Part shown: positions 47,053 through 58,400 of the stretch, piece by piece
How the letters are laid out: every line of letters starts with the position of its first letter
Numbering within the stretch: the first letter of the stretch is position 1
Assembly: GCF_949987535.1 (NCBI RefSeq)
Contig: NC_080077.1
Span: 33,321,389 to 33,385,388, forward strand
DNA: 64,000 nucleotides
Direction of reading: 5' to 3'
From: Balaenoptera acutorostrata
Taxonomy: Eukaryota; Chordata; Mammalia; Artiodactyla; Balaenopteridae
Position numbers and translations under genes: made by a program
Notes under the pieces: model-generated
Told to the model about the DNA's origin: nothing
Seen by the model: the letters and a program-made list of their open reading frames with translations, nothing else
Database searches by the model: none

Positions 47053-47369
47053 TTTTTTTTTTTTTAATGTGCAAACACAAAGGAGCTCTTTAGTCTTTTT
47101 TTTTTTTGTCTATGTTGGGTCCTCGCCTCTGTGCGAGGGCCCTCTCCAGCCGCGGCAAGCAGGGGCCACTCCTCATCGCGGTGGGCGGGCCTCTCACTAT
47201 CGTGGCCCCTCCCGCCGCGGAGCACAAGCTCCAGACGCGCAGGCTCAGCAACTGTGGCTCAAGGGCCCAGCCGCTCCGTGGCATGTGGGATCCTCCCACA
47301 TCAGGGCTCGAACTCGTGTCCCCTGCACTGGCAGGCAGATTCTCAACCACTGCGCCACCAGGGAAGCCC
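47053..47369 (-). mobile_element. CHR-type SINE with two A-tails
   Basis: Minus-strand copy, short form, with the tRNA end at 47369 and B box as GGGCTCGAACTC near 47310. Its 3' side has a 12-base T-run (47096-47107), 30 unrelated bases (47066-47095), then an 18-base T-run (47048-47065). The target duplication TGTTTGCTACTTTTT (47038-47052 and 47370-47384, last T approximate) encloses all of it. Confidence 0.92.
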
Positions 47370-47384
47370 TGTTTGCTACTTTTT

Positions 47385-48497
47385 AATGACAGAAAGATTC
47401 TGCTCTGCCTCACACCCTTTGATGGTTTCTCCTGCTTCTTAGATCCCACAGCCTGATCAGCATGAGTGTTGAGGAAACCCAAGACCACAATCAAGGAAAC
47501 AACTCACTGTAGGGTACGTTTACTGTTGAGAATCAAATTAGTAGTGCAGAAAATCTACTGGGAAAATGTGTCAGAACACAGAGCAAAATACAAAGAGGTG
47601 GAATTAATGAGGGAAAAAAAAACCAGGAGGACAGATCCAGGAAACCCAACAAGGGATTAATTCAACATGTGGGACTTCTGGAACTCAGAAGGAGGCAAAG
47701 TGGAAGTAGAAATTAAATTATGAGATAAAATTTCCCTGAGCAGCAAGAGACTGGAGGTACAAATTAACAAGGTTTACCAAATTTTAGGAATTTGGTAAAC
47801 CTTTCACTTCTAACCATGTTGGATTCAGAGGAACTATGTTTACCTTCTCACATTAAATAACTAGAAAACCAGACAATGTATATGCAAACATGATCACTGA
47901 GAAAAAAGGGATCAAATGACCTGAGCTCTATAAATGTCCCCACTTACATAGTTTGAATATCATATTGAAATTCCTGGAATTTAAGAACAAACAATTACGA
48001 GACAGAGAGAACAGAACATGTGGGAGAGTGAGAAAATAAAAACATTCTAATTCCCAGGTATGGGAAGGAGAGAAATAAATAAACAAAATATATAGGATTA
48101 GAGAGAGTTGTTATATTCTCATGATAGGTAAATATGGATTTAGCTATAGGCTTAATCACCAGCAGAATTTAAAGAAGAAATTCTAAATTACCAAATTTGA
48201 AAAAGCAATAAAGAAAACTGTGACATTGACAGACTAGGTAATAAAGAGAGGAAACAATGACAACAAGGTAAAATATCCAGAAAATGTATAATATAATGGA
48301 AGGAACACCAATTCTCACTAAATTTTTTATCATGGCCATATTAAAAATAATTTAAAAATGAAACTCATCTAAAACAGTTGCAAAGAAACATTGAAAATGA
48401 AAATCAAGATATGCGCAAAGATATAGCAGGTAAATACAACAGAATGCAGGTGTGAAAATATCAATATACAACAAAACCGAAAACATTAAACATAAAT
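47385..48497 (+). mobile_element. Old L1 5'/ORF1 region, sense, decayed
   Basis: A-rich sense-strand sequence resembling an L1M 5' region; continues after the insertion at 48510. A perfect hairpin lies at 47769-47803. Confidence 0.4.
47769..47803. repeat. Perfect 15-bp hairpin, 5-nt loop
   Basis: AAGGTTTACCAAATT (47769-47783), loop TTAGG, AATTTGGTAAACCTT (47789-47803). Not followed by a T-run; no promoter nearby. Confidence 0.97.
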
Positions 48498-48509
48498 GAC
48501 TCATTATTT

Positions 48510-48915
48510 TTTTTCTTAAACATCTTTATTGGAGTATAATTGCTTTACAATGGTGTGTTAGTTTCTGCTTTATAACAAAGTGAATCAGCTATACATATAC
48601 ATATATCCCCATATCTCCTCCCTCTTGCCTCTCCCTCCCACCCTCCCTATCCCACCCCTCTAGGTGGTCACAAAGCACCGAGCTGATCTCCCTGTGCTAT
48701 GCGGCTGCTTCCCACTAGCTATCTATTTTACATTTGGTAGTGTATATATGTCTATGCCACTCTCTCACCCTGTCACATCTTACCCTTCCCCCTCCCCGTG
48801 TCCTCAAGTCCATTCTCTACATCTACGTCTTTATTCCTGTCCTGCCCCTAGGTTCTTCAGAACCATTTTTTTTTTTTTAAGACTCCATATATATGTGTTA
48901 GCATACAGTATTTGT
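48510..48915 (-). mobile_element. Young-type L1 3' end, 5'-truncated
   Basis: Antisense of the L1 3' UTR ('CATCTTTATTGGAGTATAAT', 'GGTGGTCACAAAGCACCGAG'). Target duplication GACTCATTATTT (48498-48509) and GAGTCATTATTT (48916-48927), one mismatch. Confidence 0.9.
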
Positions 48916-48927
48916 GAGTCATTATTT

Positions 48928-50000
48928 AATGGTGAGAGATACAATTCACCTAGACTCAGGAAAGTTTTGTCCCATAATTTATGCATAATTTATGTACAAA
49001 ATAACATACCCATCAATACATAAAAAGGTTTTATAAGTACAACTAGATATTTAAAGAAATATAGTGGAAGAATTTAATATACCTTTTCTAGAATGTGATG
49101 GTTCAAGTAGATAAATAATAAGTAAAGACACAGATTATTTTAATAATACAATCAACAAGCTATAAAAAAATGATGTCTTACATCAGAGAACATATATTCT
49201 CTGCTTAGATCCATGGAATATGTATAAAAATTAATCATGTTCTTGGCCACAAAGAAAACAATAAATTCTATAAAGTAGAGATTTTACAGACTACATTTTC
49301 TGATAATAATTCAACACAGAGAGAAAAAAATAAACCATCATCAAAAAATTTAACTCCTTGGAAATGAAAATGTGCTATTTTTTTTAAATAACCCTAAATC
49401 AAAGAAGAAATCTTAACCAAAGGGGGAAGAAAATGATCTAAAAAGAAAAGAAAATGAGAACCCATAATACCAAAACCTATAGAACACATTTAAGACAAAA
49501 GAAATGTTATAGTCTTAGAGGCTTTTATTAAAAATAAAAAGAAAGATCAAAGATAAATAAGAAAAGCATCCAACTTATATGAGAACAACAAAATAGCCTG
49601 AAAGAAAGCAAGAGGATTCCAAGTTCCATGAGAGCAGGAACTTTCATTTGCTTATTTCCACAAAATGTTCACTTACTTAGAATAGCACTCAGTAATTATC
49701 TGTGATATCAATAGAAAGAATAAATAAAAACAAAAGCTTGTGTTTTGTAAAGACCAGTCAATAAATAGTAGGTAAGTGCAAATTAGGACAAAAGGGATAA
49801 AATAAGTTGTGCAAAATTAAGAATGACAAAGAAGATATAATTAGAGATAGGGATACAATTAAAATGATTATAAAAGAATATTATATGCAATTCTTTGGTA
49901 ATGAACTTGAAAATCTAGAGAAACTAGATGATTCCCTGGAAAAAATATAACTACAGAAATAGCAGAAAGAGGCTTATTTCTTATACTTTCTTCATGGGCA
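48928..50000 (+). mobile_element. Old L1 ORF2, sense, decayed
   Basis: 'CATGTTCTTGGCCACAAAGA' (49228) corresponds to the end of the endonuclease. 'AAACTAGATGATTCCCTGGA' (49921) lies before the reverse transcriptase. An L2-like 3' end intervenes at 49617-49715. RT-region debris continues at 51320-51700. Confidence 0.55.
49617..49715 (+). mobile_element. L2-like 3' end nested in L1
   Basis: 'CCATGAGAGCAGGAACTTTC' and 'AATAGCACTCAGTAATTATC' follow the sense L2 3' pattern and interrupt the L1. Confidence 0.5.
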
Positions 50001-50004
50001 CTGA

Positions 50005-50305
50005 GACTTCTTGTTATTAGGTTGAGACCATAAGACTGAGATCCAGTCAAAGGAGTGAGAACACAAGTGATGTAAGCCACTTTCAGGGTCTGGCACCTAA
50101 AAATATCCTGCTCATTCCTCTAGTCTTTTTATCTGATGATTTTAGAAGACATATATTCCATATAGCATAGCTACAAGCTGAAAGATGGCTCTCTGACCAT
50201 CTCAAACTATGATGTGAGCCAGAATCAACTTTTAGCATGTTAAGCTTCTGATATTTAGTGTTTTGTTACTGCAGTGTAGCATAGCCTATTCTGACTGATA
50301 CATTT
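50005..50305 (+). mobile_element. MLT1-like LTR 3' part
   Basis: Ends 'GTTTTGTTACTGCAGTGTAG' then 'CCTATTCTGACTGATACA', the characteristic MLT1 3' end. Confidence 0.55.
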
Positions 50306-50533
50306 ACCCCATTTGACCAAGAAGTAATAGAAACTTGAACAGAAGAAAACCCTTGTAAGCATTTGGAAAGATAATAAAACTTAACCATTTGAAAAAGCAC
50401 TGGGTCCATATTGATTTTCAACTAATAGTAACAGTTAAAAAAACAAATATTTAATCTTAATACTAATACTTATTTTGGTATTAATTCGATTTAATTTACT
50501 TAATATTTATTTTAATATTAGCATTCAGAAGTA

Positions 50534-51013
50534 CAGGCATACCTCGTTTTATTGCACTTCGCTTTATTGTGCTTCACAGATACTGCATTTTTTACAAACT
50601 GAAGGTTTGTGGCTACCCTGCCTCGAGCAAATCTATTGGTGCCATTTTTCCAACAGCTTTTGCTCACTTTATGTCTCTGTGTCACATTTTGGTAATTCTC
50701 GAAATATTTCACACTTTTTCATTATTACTGTATCTGTTATGGTGATCTGTAATCAGTGATCCTTGATGCTACTACTATGACTCATGGAAGGCTCAGATAA
50801 TGCTTAGCATCTTTTAGCAATAAAGTATTTCTTAACTAAGGTACATGTTTTTAGACATAATGCTATTTCACACTTAATAGACTACGGTAGAGTGTAAGCA
50901 TAACTTTTATATGCACTGGTAAACCAAAACATTTGTGTGACTCACTTTATTGCAATATTTGCTCTATTGTGGTGGTCTGGAACAGAACCCATGATATCTC
51001 CGAGGTATGCCTG
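50534..51013. mobile_element. Tigger1-like MITE with intact ends
   Basis: CAGGCATACCTCGTTTTATT at the left and the inverse CGAGGTATGCCTG at the right, flanked by TA (50532-50533 and 51014-51015), the pogo-family target. Contains 'AGGTTTGTGGCTACCCTGCC'. No transposase. Confidence 0.92.
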
Positions 51014-51023
51014 TACTAATCTT

Positions 51024-51303
51024 TTTTATTTTTTAATTTAATTTAATGTTTAAATTTTAAAATTAATTTTATTGGAGTACAGTTGATTTACAGTGTCATG
51101 CTAGCCTCCACTGCACAGCAAAGTGAACCAGCCATACACATACATATATCCACCCTTTCTCAGATTCTCTTCCCACATATGTGACCACAGAGTATTGAGC
51201 ATAGTTCTCTGTGCTATACAGTAGGTCCTTGTTGGTTATCTATTTTAAATATAGTAGTGTCCCAATCCCAATCTCCCAATTTACTCCTTCCCCTACCCCC
51301 CCA
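51024..51303 (-). mobile_element. L1 3' end inserted at the Tigger1 edge
   Basis: Antisense L1 3' UTR ('TTTTATTGGAGTACAGTTGA', 'CTATACAGTAGGTCCTTGTT'). Target duplication CCTGTACTAATCTT at 51010-51023 and 51304-51317; its first four bases are the last four of the Tigger1 end. Confidence 0.9.
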
Positions 51304-51317
51304 CCTGTACTAATCTT

Positions 51318-52780
51318 ATTTTAACAATGCCAACTCAATATAAAGGAAAGCTTCTCAGTTCATTTTATGAAACTAATTTAAGCTTAATACCAATACCCAA
51401 TACAGATAGTAAAGCAACAGGAACAAAAGTCATATAGGCCAAATTTATTAATGAATGTAGATGCAAATTTTCTAAGTAAATGATTAACAAATGAAACAGC
51501 AGAACATCAAAAAGAATGTTACACAACCAAGCAGTTTGTTCCAGGAATGTGTGAATGATTCGAAACGAAATTTTTCAATATAATCACTACATCAATACAT
51601 CAATAACTTAAAGGAGAAAAGCCATGAATACATCACAGATGCTAAAAGTGTTTTAATAAAGAACTTCCTAATTTTAAGTGTAAAGTGGGAATTTAAAAAG
51701 TTACTGAAATATTATAAAGGTTACTTACCAAAACAAACACGACTGTCATCTTAATCATGAAATACTGATGGCAGTTGAAAAAATTGGCAATATTGTAGAA
51801 ATAATCTTAATCCAAAGGCCAGTTCCTCCATAATCAATAAATAGCCTCTAAAAGTTAAAAAGCTCAACTAGTAAAGATTCTTAATGTGGTACTCCCTAGG
51901 ACAAAGACGATGCATACTTTATATATCCTAAATGTATTACTTTGACAGCTTTCAGACATATGTAATTTGTATCCCCTTCAAATTGCCTTTTTCAAATTTC
52001 CTAACTTTTGGTAAGGTCCATCTTCCCTGCCCCTTGGGAGCTTTAGGCATTTATCATATGTTATCACGTGAAACTGTTGAGTCAGGCTTGATTCCTTGAC
52101 ATATACAAAAACATCATCTCCATATTCCAGCTTAACTGAGAAATACAAAACAGCTTAATACATTAATAGCTAAAATACACAGCCTCTATTTTATAAATAA
52201 AGGACTGAGAAGACTAGCATAAATAAAGACACAATTTAATTCTCTCATTATTTTTCATTGCTCTAGACATTTTAGTTGTTGGATCTCTCGTATGAATGTA
52301 TTTAAACAAATGGGCTCCATGACTATTTTTGTGAGTTCCACAGGAGACAAATGGAATTTTATGAGTAAAACATAACATGTGAACAGAAGTTATTTATTAT
52401 ACTTTTGTTTTCCTAGATTAATAAAAATATTTAATCATGGTCCTACAAGTGTTTTTACAGAAGTATAAAATCATATAGAGTATCTGACCTAAAAGGGAAT
52501 GGAGATATATCCAATATTTTTCTGATAACAGTAAGAAAAGAAAAGAAAATATGCACTTTCTTCATAGTAAAATTTCTTAGAGGAATCCTCAGGCCTTCCC
52601 TGAGCTAGAAACATGGAAGTTTCACTACATTCACTACAATGTTCTTCAGGCACGCTCAGTCATATCTAAATCTCAGTGATAGAAACAATCTCACACTGAC
52701 ACCATCAAAATCTACACACAAAAGAGAAAAATTGAAATCACCCATAATAGTAAGCACCAATAACATTTGGGTTTATTTTC
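51318..52780 (+). mobile_element. Old L1 RT remnant, then unassigned DNA
   Basis: 51420-51680 keeps RT-like order in plus ('ATGAATGTAGATGCAAATTT', 'GTTTGTTCCAGGAATGTGTG'). After about 51850 I see no element or gene. Confidence 0.45.
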
Positions 52781-52785
52781 TTTGG

Positions 52786-52787
<2 letters not shown>

Positions 52788-52828
<41 letters not shown>
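52788..52828. repeat. (CA)n microsatellite
   Basis: About 20 CA units. Confidence 0.98.
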
Positions 52829-52830
<2 letters not shown>

Positions 52831-52862
52831 ATGAGTTTCCTCAAACTACCCCAATCTGGAGT

Positions 52863-53560
52863 TTAATATAGGATCACTTCAGCAGTGTTACCTCTGTTTT
52901 GCTGCCTTGTGACAGAGCAAGACCCCAGACCCTTGGAAAATCTTGCCTTGGTCCCAGTGTGTTTCTGTGGTTTCCAGAGGGTGTCACACAGGTGCCCAGG
53001 TGCCTGCCCAGGCAGCTGCCACATGGCAGGCCCCAGGCCCCAGTGCTGTTTCTGCAGTGCCTGGCTGCTTTTTACTATCAAGAATTGCCCCGACACACTG
53101 AAGCCTTCAAGACTCCAAGCCAGGTGCAGGCCAGTAGAAAGGCAGAAAAGAAAGCTCCCTTCACATTTTATCTTACATCTGTTGTGGGCACACTGAAAGT
53201 GCCTCGGGTGCTCCCCAAGCTTCGCAAGGTCTTTACTTAAGCAGATCCTCCCACCTTTGCAAGAGTCCTCTGTCTCCCAAGACAAGCTCCAAGTCCATGC
53301 AGATGGGGCCTGGGCAGGTGCACGGCAGACGACACCCCTGGGCTCAGAATTACTGAAGCCTCTCATCCCAAGGCTTTGTGTTACAGTCAAATATGTTTTT
53401 CACAACTCCCCTTGCACTTAGAATGAATTATTTTCTAGGGGGTTCCTTCATTCCCCCAAGCAAACTGAAAGAAGCCCGGAAGGCCACCCACCAGTTCCTT
53501 AAGCCTGCCTAGACTTGCTTACATCTCAGAAGGTGACACACAATCCTGAACCAAAACAGC
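52863..53560. other. GC-richer block, multiple open frames, origin unknown
   Basis: Composition rises sharply over the flanks. The longest frame is minus strand 52863-53390 (175 codons; starts 'MTVTQSLGMRGFSNSEP', contains scattered Cys). Plus-strand frames of 103 and 113 codons overlap it, so the openness is at least partly due to low AT. No domain or signal peptide is recognisable. It may be an old LTR, a diverged exon or a CpG-depleted regulatory element. Confidence 0.3.
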
Positions 53561-53589
53561 CCTCGTACCGCATTCACACTCAGATTCCA

Positions 53590-55250
53590 TTTATTGTTTA
53601 TAAAAGTGGGATCATGCTTATATGCACAGTCTTTACCTTGCTTTTTAAAATTTAATACTATGTGACCCATGTTTTCTATGTCATTAAAAAACTTTTCAGT
53701 TCTACATAGAATTCTGTTTTATGAACAAGCCATCATACCTTTAACTAAATTCCAATTGTGAGACATGGAAGTTTCCAATTTTCCTGTAAAATGAAATTGC
53801 AATGAGCATCCTTTAATAAAAATTCTTTGTGTTTCTGTGTGGTTATTTCTATAGAATAAACAGCAACAAATGGAAATATTTTGTCTTGATCTGTACACCT
53901 AGTTGCCTTCCAGAAAGTTTGAAATAATTTTTATTTCCAGAAGTGTGAAAGAGTGTCTAATACACTATGCTTCCGCCAACACTGATCACTATGTTTAATT
54001 AATTAATTAATTAATTAAATTAATGTTTTAATTTTTTCCAATGTGCTAGAAAAAAAGTATCTTCTCTAAATGTATATTTCTTTTAATGTTGAAACTTTTA
54101 AAAACAAGTTTCAACATTTTCCCGTGTAGGTATTGGTCAGTTTTATTTTTTTCTTTTGTTAAAAAACATGTTTTTGCACTTTTTAAAAAAACATCGTCTC
54201 CAATTTCTCCATTGTTCTCCAGAACAGTTAAAAAAATTATTTAAATATAAGGGAAAATAAAGATGCACATAATTAAGTAAAGACTATCTTATTCACCAGT
54301 TTATGCTTTACTTGGTTTAAGAAATAAAAAAATTAACAGTAGAGTTACGTCCTCATGAACCCCTCTTGATCACATTCCTCTCCTTCTTGACCCCTCACCC
54401 CAACCCAGAGGTAGGGTTTACACACACACACACACACACACACGTGCATGCACGCCCCAAATTCATACATTTACATATTCATGTAAACATATTTTAAATA
54501 TTATCATTTTCATAAACAGTATTGTACCTTATATATTCTTCTTGTTATTGAAAATTTCAAATAGTATATAAAGGTTGTTAGAGTAAGGAGCCCATCATGC
54601 CTCTTCAACAATTATCAAGTCATTACAGATTTTACTTCAGTTATACCCCCGAACCACCCACCCCTCCCCTGGATTACTTTGAAGCAAATCTCAGACATCT
54701 GCAAATGTCTCAGAATGTATCTTTAAAACATAAGGACTCTTTCAAAAACACACATACAATATCACTGTCATAAGTAAAAAAATCAACAATAATTATTTTT
54801 ATCAGAAAACATCAAATATTCCAATTTCCAGTTACCTTATACTTTTTGTTTTTAGTTTCTTTATTGGAATCAAGATCAAGATAAAATCCACACATTGTGA
54901 TTGGTTTCATTCCTATTCTTTTATTCATTTTTATATTGGTGTTTTAATCTTTTTCATTGATTTTTAAGAATTGCTTATATAGTACACATATTTCCCTGTT
55001 ACACTGTTAATACTAATGTGCTGTTTACATTTACATTTCCTTAAGTTTTTGATTTGTAGAAGTTATTTTTAAACTTTTGATGATCAACTCAACTTCTCCC
55101 TTTTTGAGGTGTTTCTTAGGAAGACCCTTTTCACCCCAATATCAGATTTTCATCTATGCTTTGTGCTGATATTTTAATTTTTGTTTTTACATTTAACTCT
55201 ATATCCAGAACTTAAAATTATGTTTAGTATATTATGAATTAGTGCTGCAA
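53590..55250 (-). mobile_element. Antisense L1 3' debris
   Basis: 'GTGGGATCATGCTTATATGC' (53607), 'GAAATTGCAATGAGCATCCT' (53793) and 'TGAAGCAAATCTCAGACATC' (54680) are antisense L1M/HAL1 3' phrases. Also holds a TTAA tract (53996-54020), a CA tract (54421-54443) and a hairpin (54085-54118). Confidence 0.5.
54085..54118. repeat. Perfect 13-bp hairpin, 8-nt loop
   Basis: AATGTTGAAACTT (54085-54097) and AAGTTTCAACATT (54106-54118). Confidence 0.95.
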
Positions 55251-55284
55251 CAGGACGATTTCCAAAATAGCATCTTTGCAGGGA

Positions 55285-55400
55285 CATCCTCAATTTTCAG
55301 ATGAGGAAACTGAATCTCAGAGATATTTTTTACAGAGCCAAATAAAACCTAGAATTTAAACCTCCCCCACTGCAAGCCAAGTCTGTTTCTCTTACCTCTT
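55285..55400 (-). mobile_element. MIR fragment
   Basis: 'TTTTCAGATGAGGAAACTGA' and 'AATTTAAACCTCCCCCACTG' are antisense MIR core. Confidence 0.65.
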
Positions 55401-55477
55401 CTTAGTTTTCCGTCCAAACCATAAAGAAATGGGTGGGGATCTCAATGATCTGAAGAATTTCTCAGCTATAGTGATTT

Positions 55478-58400
55478 GTTTTTACATCTTTATTGGAGTA
55501 TAATTGCTTACAATGTTGTGTTAGTTTCTGCTGTATAACAAAGTGAATCACCTATACGTATACATATATCCCCATATCCCCTCCCTCCTGCATGTCCCTC
55601 CCACCCTTCCTATTCCACCCCTCTAGGTGGTCACAAAGCACCAAGCTGATCTCCCTGTGCGATGCAGCTGCTTCCCACCAGCTATCTATTTTACATTTGG
55701 TAGCATATATATGTCAATGCTACTCTCTTACTTCGTCCCAGCTTACCCTTCCCCCTCCCTGTGTCCTCAAGTCCATTCTCTACGTCTGCATCTTTATTCC
55801 TGTCCTGTCCCTAGATTCATCAGAAGCTTTTTTTTTTTAGCTTCCATATATATATGTGTTAGCATACAGTATTTGTTTTTCTCTTTCTGACTTACTTCAC
55901 TCTGTATGACAGACTCTAGGTCCATCCACCTCACTACAAATAACTCAATTTCATTCTTTTTATGGCTGACTAATATTCCATTGTAAATATGCACCACATC
56001 TTCTTTATCCATTCATCAGTTGATGGACACTTAGGTTGCTTTCATGTCCTGGCTATTGTATATAGTGCTGCAATGAACATTGTGGTACATGACTCTTTTT
56101 GAATTATGGTTTTCTCAGGGTATATGTCCAGTAGTGCGATTGCTGGGTCATATGGTAGTTCTATTTTTAGTTTTTTGAGGAACCTCCATACTGTTATCGA
56201 TAGTGACTGTATCAATTTACATTCCTACTAACAGTGCAAGAGGGTTCCCTTTTCTCCACACCCTATCCAGCATTTATTGTATGTAGATTTTTTGATGATG
56301 GCCATTCTGACCAGTGTGAGGTGATACCTCACTGTAGTTTTGATTTGCATTTCTCTAATGATTAGTGATGTTGAGCATCCTTTCATGTGTTTGTTGGCAA
56401 TCTGTATATCTTCTTTGGAGAAATGTCCATGTAGATCTTCTGCCCATTTTTGGATTGGGTTGTTTGTTTTTTTCATATTGTGCTGCATGAGCTGCTGGTA
56501 TATTTTGGAGATTAATCCTTTGTCAGTTGCTTCATTTGCAAATATTTTCTCCCATTCTGAGATTTGTCTTTTCGTCTTGTTTATGATTTCCTTTGCTGTG
56601 CAAAAGCTTTTAAGTTTCACTAGGTCCCATTAGTTTATTTTTGTTTTTATTTCCATTTCTCTACGGGGGTGGGTCAAAAAGTATCTTGCTGTGATTTATG
56701 TCATAGAGTGTTCTGCCTATGTCTTCCTCTAAGAGTTTTATAGTGTCTGGCCTTACCTTTAAGTCTTTATTCCGTTTTGAGTTTATTTTTGTGTATGGTG
56801 TTAGGGAGTGTTCTAATTTCATTCTTTTACATGTAGCTGTCCAGTTTTCCCAGCACCACTTATTGAAGAGGCTGTCTTTTCTCCATTGTATATTCTCCCC
56901 TCCTTTATCAAAGATAAGGTGACCAGAGGTGCATGGGTTTATCTCTGGGCTTTCTATCCTGTTCCATTGATCTATATTTCTGTTTTTGTGCCAGTACCAT
57001 ACTGTCTTGATTACTGTAGCTTTGTAGTATAGTCTGAAGTCAGGGAGCCTGATTCCTCCAGCTCTGGTTTTCTTTCTCAAGATTGCTTTGGCTCTTCGGG
57101 GTCTTTTGTGTTTCCATACAAATTGTGAAATTTTTTGTTCTAGTTCTATAAAAAAATGCCATTGGTAGTTTGATAGGGATTGCATTGAAGCTGTAGATTG
57201 CTTTGGGTAGTAGAGTCATTTTCACAATGTTGATTCTTCCAATCCAAGAACATGGTATATCTCTCCATCTGTTTCTATCATCTTTAATTTCTTTCATCAG
57301 TGTCTTATAGTTTTCTGCATACAGGTCTTTTGTCTCCTTAGGTAGGTTTATTCCTAAGTATTTTATTCTTTTTGTTGCAATGATAAATGGGAGTGTTTCC
57401 TTAATTTCTCTTTCAGATTTTTCATCATTATTGTATAGGAATGCAAGAGATTTCTGTGCATTAATTTTGTATCCTGCAACTTTACCAAATTCCTTGACTA
57501 GCTCTAGTAGTTTTCTGGTAGCATCGTTAGGATTCTGTATGTATACTGTCATGTCATCTGCAAACAGTGACAGTTTTACTTCTTCTTTTCCAATTTGGAT
57601 TCCTTTTATTTTCTTTTTCTTCTCTGATTGCCATGTCTAAAACTTCCAAAACAATGTTGAATAATAGTGGTGAGAGCGGACACCCTTGTCTTGTTCCTGA
57701 TCTTAGAGGAAATGGTTTCAGTTTTTCACCATTGAGAATGATGTTGGCTGTGGTTTCGTCATATATGGCCTTTATTATGTTGAGGTAGGTTCCCTCTATG
57801 CCTACTTTCTGGAGGGTTTTTATCATAAATGGGTGTGGAATTTTGTCGCAAGCTTTTTCTGCATCTATTGAGATGATCATATGGTTTTTATCCTTCAGTT
57901 TGTTAATATGGTGTATCACATTGATTGATTTGCATATATTGAAGAATCCTTGCATTCCTGGGATAAACTCCACTTGATCATGGTGTATGATCCTCTTAAT
58001 GTGCTGTTGGCTTTTGTTTGTTAATATTTTGTTGAGGATTTTTGCATCTATGTTCATCAGTGATATTGGTCTGTAGTTTTCTTTCTTTGTGACATCTTTG
58101 TCTGGTTTTGGTTTCAGGGTGATGGTGGCCTCATAGAATGAGTTTGAGAGTGTCCTTCCCTCTGCTATATTTTGGAAGAGTTTGAGAAGGATAGGTGTTA
58201 GCTCTTCTCTAAATGTTGGATAGAATTCGCCTGTGAAACCATCTGGTCCTGAGCTTTTGTTTGTTGGAAGATTTTTAATCACAGTCTCAGTTTCAGTGCT
58301 TGAGATTGGTCTGTTTATATTTTCTATTTCTTCATGGTTCAGTCTCGGAAAGTTGTGTTTTTCTAAAAATTTGCCCATTTCTTCCAGGTTGTCCATATTA

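Noticed and set aside
46958..47494. Several frames of 103-142 codons on both strands
   Set aside because: All lie over the GC-rich CHR SINE at 47053-47369.
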